A stretch of DNA of 9,275 bases from an uncultured Mediterraneibacter sp. (lineage in GTDB: Bacteria > Bacillota > Clostridia > Lachnospirales > Lachnospiraceae): assembly GCA_934418295.1 (NCBI GenBank), contig CAKRWZ010000070.1, forward strand, positions 1 through 9,275. The letters run 5' to 3'. This document shows, piece after piece, positions 5,184 to 9,275 of the stretch. The first letter of the stretch is position 1, and every line of letters starts with the position of its first letter. The position numbers and the translations under genes are program-made. Under the pieces are notes generated by a model. The model did not search any database. It saw only the letters and a program-made list of their open reading frames with translations, and had not been told where the DNA came from.

Positions 5184-5624
5184 ATGGATTTATCAAACTT
5201 GAGACCGGCAGACGGTGCAAAACAGAGTGATAATTTCAGAAGAGGCCGCGGCCATGGTTCAGGCAATGGAAAAACAGCCGGAAAAGGACACAAAGGTCAG
5301 AAAGCACGTTCCGGAGCACCGAGACCGGGCTTTGAAGGTGGTCAGATGCCTTTATACAGAAGACTCCCGAAAAAAGGATTTAAGTGCAGAAATTCCAAGG
5401 AGATCATCGGAATCAACTTAAGCGCACTTGAAATCTTCGAGGATGGGGCAGTTGTTTCTGTTGAGACTCTGATTGAAAACGGAATCGTTAAAAATCCTAG
5501 AGACGGAGTAAAAATTCTTGGAAATGGAGAGTTGACTAAGAAGCTTGTTGTTCAGGCAGATGCATTCAGTGCAAAAGCTGCAGAGAAGATTGAAGCCCTT
5601 GGCGGAAAAGCAGAGGTGATCTAA
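5184..5624 (+). CDS. rplO: 50S ribosomal protein L15
   Basis: A 146-residue protein. The N-terminal, glycine- and lysine-rich extended part (GRGHGSGNGKTAGKGHKGQK, residues 21-40) is the RNA-threading tail. RPGFEGGQMPLYRRLPKKGF (47-66) is the family signature. The C-terminal half is the globular domain, ending AEKIEALGGKAEVI. L15 is a mid-assembly 50S protein. ATG 5184 follows TTAGGAGGG. The stop TAA overlaps the secY ATG by one base, and the secY ribosome site is inside this gene, so the pair is probably coupled. Confidence 0.96.
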   Translation: MDLSNLRPADGAKQSDNFRRGRGHGSGNGKTAGKGHKGQKARSGAPRPGFEGGQMPLYRRLPKKGFKCRNSKEIIGINLSALEIFEDGAVVSVETLIENGIVKNPRDGVKILGNGELTKKLVVQADAFSAKAAEKIEALGGKAEVI

Positions 5625-6943
5625 TGCTAAAGACAATTCGCAAAGCATTTCAAATTGAGGATATCAGGAAACGATTATTCTACACATTTTTAATGCTGTT
5701 AGTAGTGCGATTTGGATCTCAACTCCCGACTCCGGGCGTAAACCCGAATTATATCAAAGACTTTTTTGCAAGTCAGAGCAGTGGTGTATTCAACTTCTTT
5801 GATGCATTCACAGGTGGGTCTTTCTCACAGATGTCTGTCTTTGCATTAAGTATCACTCCGTATATCAATTCATCCATCATCATGCAGCTGCTGACGATAG
5901 CGATCCCGAAGTTGGAAGAAATGCAGAAAGATGGAGAAGACGGAAGAAGAAAGATCAAAGCGATCACAAGATATGTAACCGTTTTGCTTGCGCTGGTGGA
6001 ATCATCAGCAATGGCAATCGGCTTTGGCAGACAAGGATTGTTGACAAACTACAATTTTGTAAACGTATCTATCGTTGTTCTGACTCTGACTGCAGGAAGT
6101 GCTTTCCTGATGTGGATAGGAGAACGGATCACGGAAAGAGGCGTAGGAAATGGAATTTCCATCATCCTGTTGATCAACATTATTTCCAGAGTACCAAGTG
6201 ACCTGGTATCCTTGTACGAGCAGTTTATTAAAGAAAAAACGATCGCCAAAGGTGCGATCGCAGCAGTCGTGATCATCGCGATCATCATTGCAGTTGTAGT
6301 GTTTGTTATCATTCTCCAGGATGGAGAACGCAGGATCGCAGTACAGTATTCCCAGAAAATCCAGGGAAGAAGAACCGTAGGCGGACAGGCATCCACCCTT
6401 CCGTTGAAAGTAAACACAGCAGGCGTTATCCCGATCATTTTCGCATCATCCCTGATGCAGACTCCGGTCATTATAGCCGGATTCCTCGGAAAAGGGAACG
6501 GGACAGGGGTCGGAAGCCAGATCCTGAGAGGATTGAACTCCTCAAACTGGTTTAATCTGAAACAGCCGGTATATACGGTTGGTTTGCTGCTGTACATCCT
6601 GTTGACTGTATTCTTTGCATATTTTTATACATCGATTACGTTCAATCCGTTGGAGCTTGCAAACAATATGAAGCAGAGAGGCGGCTTTATTCCGGGAATC
6701 AGACCAGGAAGGCCTACAGTGGAATATTTACAGAAGATTTTGAACTACATTATCTTTATAGGAGCATGCGGACTTGTAATTGTGCAGGTCATTCCATTCT
6801 TCTTTAATGGTGTGTTCGGTGCGAATGTATCTTTCGGAGGTACCTCATTAATCATTATTGTAGGTGTTGTACTGGAAACAATAAAACAGATCGAATCCCA
6901 GATGCTGGTAAGAAACTACACGGGATTTTTGAATGTAAAATAA
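5624..6943 (+). CDS. secY: Preprotein translocase channel subunit SecY
   Basis: A 439-residue integral membrane protein with about ten hydrophobic segments, the central pore of the Sec translocon, which works with SecE, SecG and the SecA motor. Diagnostic stretches are FALSITPYINSSIIMQLL (residues about 72-89, first SecY signature), ERITERGVGNGISIILLIN, the cytosolic loop GERRIAVQYSQKIQGRR, AGVIPIIFASS, and the C-terminal GVVLETIKQIESQML. ATG 5624 is preceded by GAGGTGAT (5613-5620) inside rplO and overlaps the rplO stop (TAATG). A hairpin gap follows before adk. Nothing is missing; length is normal. Confidence 0.98.
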   Translation: MLKTIRKAFQIEDIRKRLFYTFLMLLVVRFGSQLPTPGVNPNYIKDFFASQSSGVFNFFDAFTGGSFSQMSVFALSITPYINSSIIMQLLTIAIPKLEEMQKDGEDGRRKIKAITRYVTVLLALVESSAMAIGFGRQGLLTNYNFVNVSIVVLTLTAGSAFLMWIGERITERGVGNGISIILLINIISRVPSDLVSLYEQFIKEKTIAKGAIAAVVIIAIIIAVVVFVIILQDGERRIAVQYSQKIQGRRTVGGQASTLPLKVNTAGVIPIIFASSLMQTPVIIAGFLGKGNGTGVGSQILRGLNSSNWFNLKQPVYTVGLLLYILLTVFFAYFYTSITFNPLELANNMKQRGGFIPGIRPGRPTVEYLQKILNYIIFIGACGLVIVQVIPFFFNGVFGANVSFGGTSLIIIVGVVLETIKQIESQMLVRNYTGFLNVK

Positions 6944-6951
6944 AAGGAATG

Positions 6952-6985
6952 CAGACTGTGCAGGTTTTCTGCAACGGTCTGTTTT
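6952..6985 (+). terminator. Possible weak intrinsic terminator or attenuator after secY
   Basis: CAGACTGTGCAG (6952-6963) pairs with CTGCA-a-CGGTCTG (6969-6981), giving about 12 pairs with one bulged A and one T-G pair around the loop GTTTT. TTTT (6982-6985) follows, then C. The T-run is short, so termination would be partial at most. It lies only 9 bp after the secY stop and could lower transcription of adk and later genes. Confidence 0.45.
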
Positions 6986-6989
6986 CTGA

Positions 6990-7009
6990 TTCTGATCCTT
7001 CGATCAGAA
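6990..7009 (+). other. Second perfect hairpin in the secY-adk gap
   Basis: TTCTGATC (6990-6997), loop CTTC, GATCAGAA (7002-7009): eight perfect pairs immediately after the possible terminator. On the + strand it is followed by an A-run, so a terminator reading would only apply to the opposite strand, where no gene is seen. It may affect mRNA stability at the adk 5' side. Confidence 0.55.
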
Positions 7010-7049
7010 AAAATGAGAAAAGTGTGCTTTTATAAATGGAGGTAACATT

Positions 7050-7697
7050 ATGAAAATTATCATGCTGGGAGCGCCGGGTGCAGGAAAAGGAACACAGGCA
7101 AAACAGATTGCTGAAAAATACACGATCCCGCACATTTCGACAGGAGACATTTTCCGCGCAAACATCAAAGCAGAGACAGAACTCGGGAAAAAAGCGAAAA
7201 AGTACATGGACGAAGGCCTTCTGGTACCGGACGAACTGGTAATGGACCTGGTCGTAGACCGCCTGCAGCAGGATGACTGCGAAAAAGGATATGTTCTGGA
7301 CGGATTTCCGAGAACGATCGTGCAGGCAGAGGGACTGGACAAAGAATTGGCAAAACTCGGTCAGAAGATGGATTATGCCATCGATGTAGAAGTACCGGAT
7401 GAAAATATCGTCAATAGAATGTCCGGAAGAAGAGCTTGTGTAGGATGCGGCGCGACATACCATATTCAGTATGCGGCTCCTGCAAAAGAAGGCATCTGCG
7501 ACAAATGCGGCGGCGAGCTGATCCTTCGTCAGGATGACGCTCCGGAAACCGTTAAAAAACGTCTGGGTGTATACCATGATCAGACACAGCCGCTGATCAG
7601 ATATTATGATCAGGAAGGTATTTTGGTAAAGGTTGACGGAACAAAAGATATTGAAGATGTTTTTGCAGATATCGTAAAAGTTCTGGGGGAAGCATAA
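7050..7697 (+). CDS. adk: Adenylate kinase, zinc-LID type
   Basis: A 215-residue enzyme that interconverts ATP + AMP and 2 ADP in the cytosol. The P-loop GAPGAGKGTQ is at residues 7-16, DGFPRT at 84-89, and the LID ends at RQDD (160-163). The LID carries four cysteines, C130, C133, C150 and C153, the structural zinc site found in many Gram-positive enzymes. ATG 7050 follows TGGAGGT by about 8 bases. The order secY-adk is standard. The usual next gene, map, is missing; instead a KOW protein starts one base after this stop. Confidence 0.98.
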   Translation: MKIIMLGAPGAGKGTQAKQIAEKYTIPHISTGDIFRANIKAETELGKKAKKYMDEGLLVPDELVMDLVVDRLQQDDCEKGYVLDGFPRTIVQAEGLDKELAKLGQKMDYAIDVEVPDENIVNRMSGRRACVGCGATYHIQYAAPAKEGICDKCGGELILRQDDAPETVKKRLGVYHDQTQPLIRYYDQEGILVKVDGTKDIEDVFADIVKVLGEA

Positions 7698-7698
7698 A

Positions 7699-7953
7699 TT
7701 GACTGAAATCGGAATACTGGCAAAATCAAAAGCAGGACACGATAAAAATCAGATTTTTGTGGTAATTGCCTGTGATGATGAATATGTATTTCTGGCAGAC
7801 GGGGGAAACCGCCCTGTCTGCCGATCTAAAAAGAAACGCAGAAAGCATGTACAGCTGATCAAATGCATACATGCGGAAGCGACAGATGACGCGTCGATAC
7901 GGAAGACATTAAAAGAGTATGAACGCAGCAGAGCGGAGAATACGTTTTCGTGA
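7699..7953 (+). CDS. Small KOW-domain RNA-binding protein (L14e/L27e-like)
   Basis: An 84-residue basic protein. The N-terminal part, IGILAKSKAGHDKNQIFVVI (residues 4-23), resembles a KOW-type barrel strand pair. The lysine-rich CRSKKKRRKHVQLIKC segment follows at 41-56, then a helical charged tail. Firmicutes commonly carry such a small KOW protein next to infA, annotated as a ribosomal L14e/L6e/L27e-like RNA-binding protein; its exact role is not established to my knowledge. The start is TTG 7699, one base after the adk stop, with GGGGGA (7685-7690) 8 bases upstream, so translation is probably coupled to adk. Assignment to the family is by pattern and position. Confidence 0.85.
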   Translation: MTEIGILAKSKAGHDKNQIFVVIACDDEYVFLADGGNRPVCRSKKKRRKHVQLIKCIHAEATDDASIRKTLKEYERSRAENTFS

Positions 7954-8003
7954 CCTGAAAGTGATCCGCTTAAAACGGCAAAGACAATTTAGGAGGATTT
8001 AGA

Positions 8004-8222
8004 ATGTCAAAAGCTGACGTAATTGAGATTGAGGGAACTGTTGTAGAAAAATTGCCGAATGCGATGTTCCAGGTGGAATTGGAAAACGGGCATCAGGTAT
8101 TAGCGCATATCAGCGGAAAGCTGCGCATGAACTTCATTAAAATATTGCCGGGTGACAAAGTGACATTGGAACTGTCCCCATACGATCTCTCTAAAGGCAG
8201 AATTATCTGGAGAGACAAATAA
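8004..8222 (+). CDS. infA: Translation initiation factor IF-1
   Basis: A 72-residue single OB-fold protein, exactly the usual length. Diagnostic stretches are IEIEGTVVEKLPNAMFQVEL (residues 7-26), GHQVLAHISGKLRMNFIKIL and PGDKVTLELSPYDLSKGRII. IF-1 binds the 30S A site during initiation and works with IF-2 and IF-3. ATG 8004 follows TTTAGGAGGA. The 50-bp gap from the KOW gene has no strong structure. A good sigma-A promoter begins 8 bp after the stop, so infA and rpmJ can be transcribed separately. Confidence 0.97.
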   Translation: MSKADVIEIEGTVVEKLPNAMFQVELENGHQVLAHISGKLRMNFIKILPGDKVTLELSPYDLSKGRIIWRDK

Positions 8223-8230
8223 AATAACTA

Positions 8231-8260
8231 TTGACTTCCAATGAACTCAAATGCTATAAT
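8231..8260 (+). promoter_or_regulatory. Sigma-A-type promoter before rpmJ
   Basis: TTGACT (8231-8236) and a perfect TATAAT (8255-8260) are separated by 18 bases. The -35 box matches the consensus at five of six positions. Transcription would start near 8266-8268, giving a leader of about 70 bases before rpmJ. It would supply rpmJ-rpsM-rpsK and the following alpha-operon genes independently of the long upstream operon. It is the best promoter-like sequence I found in the window. Confidence 0.75.
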
Positions 8261-8261
8261 A

Positions 8262-8278
8262 TTATGCGAACTGCATAA
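8262..8278. promoter_or_regulatory. Inverted repeat over the expected start site
   Basis: TTATGC (8262-8267), GAACT, GCATAA (8273-8278) is a perfect six-base inverted repeat beginning two bases after the -10 box. Since the RNA would start inside its left arm, it is better read as a possible DNA operator than as an RNA hairpin. No regulator is known from this sequence. Confidence 0.35.
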
Positions 8279-8337
8279 GGAGAGGTGCGCCCTTTTGCAG
8301 GATGCAACGTAGGTTAGCAAAGGAAGGAGGATTTGAC

Positions 8338-8451
8338 ATGAAGGTTAGATCATCAGTTAAACCGATTTGCGAAAAGTGCAAAATTATTAAAAGAAAAGGC
8401 AGCATCAGAGTGATCTGCGAAAATCCAAAGCACAAACAGAGACAAGGCTAG
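8338..8451 (+). CDS. rpmJ: 50S ribosomal protein L36, zinc form
   Basis: A 37-residue protein, MKVRSSVKPICEKCKIIKRK followed by a second half holding VICENPKHKQRQG. Residues C11, C14, C27 and H32 form the zinc site, so this is the zinc-containing L36 and not the zinc-free paralogue. L36 is a small 50S protein. The gene is too short for standard length limits but unmistakable. AAGGAGG (8324-8330) is 7 bases before ATG 8338. The infA-rpmJ order is usual; the 342-bp distance to rpsM is not. Confidence 0.97.
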   Translation: MKVRSSVKPICEKCKIIKRKGSIRVICENPKHKQRQG

Positions 8452-8793
8452 AACATTTAATGAAAGTGAGCGCAAGCAAAGCTGGAATTTAGTGAAAATA
8501 CTTGTTTGAATTTGTGTAATTTAATTAGGCGGCTGACAGTTGACACACTAGGCAGTGTGTGGACTGTTTAATATATATTGAGCCAGTGCGCTTCAATGTA
8601 TATTGCTTATAATACCGGCTCGTCATTACCGGAACCCCGGTGGCCGGAAAGGGCATGCTTACGGCATTGCCTGGGAATGGAAAGACCGCGAGGGATCAGG
8701 TCATCGCACAGGACCTGAGGTTATCCGTTCGGGATCTTACAAATTCCCCAGTTAGGGACAATATGAAAAGATTAGAAAATGGAGGAAAGACAC
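8452..8793 (+). ncRNA. Hairpin-rich rpmJ-rpsM gap, candidate cis-regulatory leader
   Basis: No credible gene in 342 bases. From 8536 on it folds by eye into adjoining stem-loops: P1 8536-8567 (ACAGT/ACTGT, then ACACACT/AGTGTGT, loop AGGC); P2 8571-8603 (AT-rich, 12 pairs, one bulge); P3 8615-8647 (CCGGC/GCCGG enclosing ACCGG/CCGGT); P4 8651-8672 (GGGCATGC with GCATTGCCT, one bulge); P5 8682-8738 (AAGA/TCTT, CCG/CGG, GGAT/ATCC, CAGGTC/GACCTG); and a small TCCC/GGGA hairpin at 8745-8758, about 20 bases before the rpsM ribosome site. No T-run terminator is present. The first 84 bases (8452-8535) are AT-rich and hold a near-repeat, ATTTAATGAAA (8455) and ATTTAGTGAAA (8487). A ribosomal-protein-binding leader is one reading; an inserted structured repeat is another. 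Confidence 0.5.
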
Positions 8794-9162
8794 ATGGCTC
8801 GTATTGCAGGTGTAGACTTACCAAGAGACAAGCGTGTAGAGATTGGACTGACTTATATTTACGGAATCGGAAGAGCAAGCGCTACCCGTATTTTGGCTGA
8901 GGCAGGTATCAATCCGGACACAAGAGTAAGAGATTTGACCAGCGAAGATGTGAAAAAGATCAGCGCTGTGATCGATGAGACACAGGTAGTAGAAGGTGAT
9001 CTCAGAAGAGAGATCCAGCTGAACATCAAGCGTCTGAAAGAAATCGGATGCTACCGCGGAATCCGTCACAGAAAAGGACTTCCGGTACGTGGTCAGAAGA
9101 CAAAGACAAATGCAAGAACTTGCAAAGGTCCTAAGAGAACTGTAGCAAACAAGAAGAAATAA
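8794..9162 (+). CDS. rpsM: 30S ribosomal protein S13
   Basis: A 122-residue protein, typical length. It begins MARIAGVDLPRDKRVEIGLT, contains the helix-two-turn-helix region YGIGRASATRILAEAGI, and ends with the signature RGIRHRKGLPVRGQKTKTNA and a basic tail. S13 is in the 30S head and touches the P-site tRNA and the 50S central protuberance. An upstream in-frame ATG (8779) overlaps the GGAGG ribosome site (8781-8785), so ATG 8794, 8 bases after it, is chosen. It heads the alpha-operon segment rpsM-rpsK. Confidence 0.97.
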   Translation: MARIAGVDLPRDKRVEIGLTYIYGIGRASATRILAEAGINPDTRVRDLTSEDVKKISAVIDETQVVEGDLRREIQLNIKRLKEIGCYRGIRHRKGLPVRGQKTKTNARTCKGPKRTVANKKK

Positions 9163-9198
9163 AACATTTCATAATTCTAAGAAAGTAGGTTAGTTTAA

Positions 9199-9275
9199 AT
9201 GGCAAAGAAAGTTACAAAAAAAGTGACAAAAAAACGTGTCAAGAAAAACGTTGAACACGGACAGGCACATATCCA
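9199..9275 (+). CDS. rpsK: 30S ribosomal protein S11, N-terminal end (partial)
   Basis: The window ends 77 bases into this gene. The visible start MAKKVTKKVTKKRVKKNVEH leads into GQAHI, the typical basic N-terminal tail and first strand of S11, which lines the 30S platform near the E site. ATG 9199 has only a weak ribosome site (GTAGGT at about 9185-9190), unlike its neighbours. The 36-bp gap from rpsM and the order are normal. Truncated by the window edge only. Confidence 0.93.
   Translation, partial: MAKKVTKKVTKKRVKKNVEHGQAHI

Noticed and set aside
8608..8613. TATAAT as a second promoter before rpsM
   Set aside because: No acceptable -35 box at 16-19 bases upstream (AGTGCG at 17), and the TTGACA at 8540 is too far away and lies in hairpin P1.
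8640..8900. 86-residue open frame upstream of and into rpsM
   Set aside because: It overlaps rpsM in another frame, runs through the hairpin region, and has no recognisable protein features or ribosome site.

Overview
The window is a stretch of a bacterial S10-spc-alpha ribosomal protein cluster, all on the + strand. The protein sequences (zinc-type S14, L36 with a C..C..C..H zinc site, adenylate kinase with a four-cysteine LID, many TTG/GTG starts, strong AAGGAGG sites, moderate-to-low GC) point to a Gram-positive Clostridia member. I recognise the style as Lachnospiraceae-like (gut Dorea/Mediterraneibacter/Blautia-type relatives). The family is a moderate-confidence inference; genus cannot be fixed from this.

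Layout: 3' end of rpsC (S3), rplP (L16), rpmC (L29), rpsQ (S17), rplN (L14), rplX (L24), rplE (L5), rpsZ (S14, zinc form), a 232-bp insert of structured repeats, rpsH (S8), a 351-bp insert with a second copy of that repeat plus a three-hairpin cassette, rplF (L6), rplR (L18), rpsE (S5), rpmD (L30), rplO (L15), secY, a hairpin-rich gap, adk, a KOW-domain RNA-binding protein, infA (IF-1), an internal sigma-A promoter, rpmJ (L36), a 342-bp hairpin-rich leader-like gap, rpsM (S13) and the first codons of rpsK (S11). The genes together supply ribosomal proteins of both subunits, the SecY translocon channel, nucleotide balance (Adk) and translation initiation (IF-1). Several genes overlap or nearly touch (rpsC/rplP, rplP/rpmC, rplO/secY, adk/KOW), consistent with translational coupling. 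The methionine aminopeptidase gene (map), often between adk and infA in Firmicutes, is absent here.

The coding genes are conventional. The unusual material lies in three gaps. (1) A modular repeat, built from stems that alternate with tandem G-A mismatches, lies directly after rpsZ (enlarged copy) and directly after rpsH (compact copy), so rpsH is bracketed; base changes between copies are compensatory, which supports folding as RNA. (2) Before rplF, two identical 40-bp hairpins exactly 100 bp apart flank a third hairpin with different arms but the same core, again with compensatory changes and a shared unpaired CCTCA. (3) The rpmJ-rpsM gap can be folded into a consecutive series of stem-loops and may be a cis-regulatory leader. 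I cannot say from sequence alone whether these families are already catalogued.
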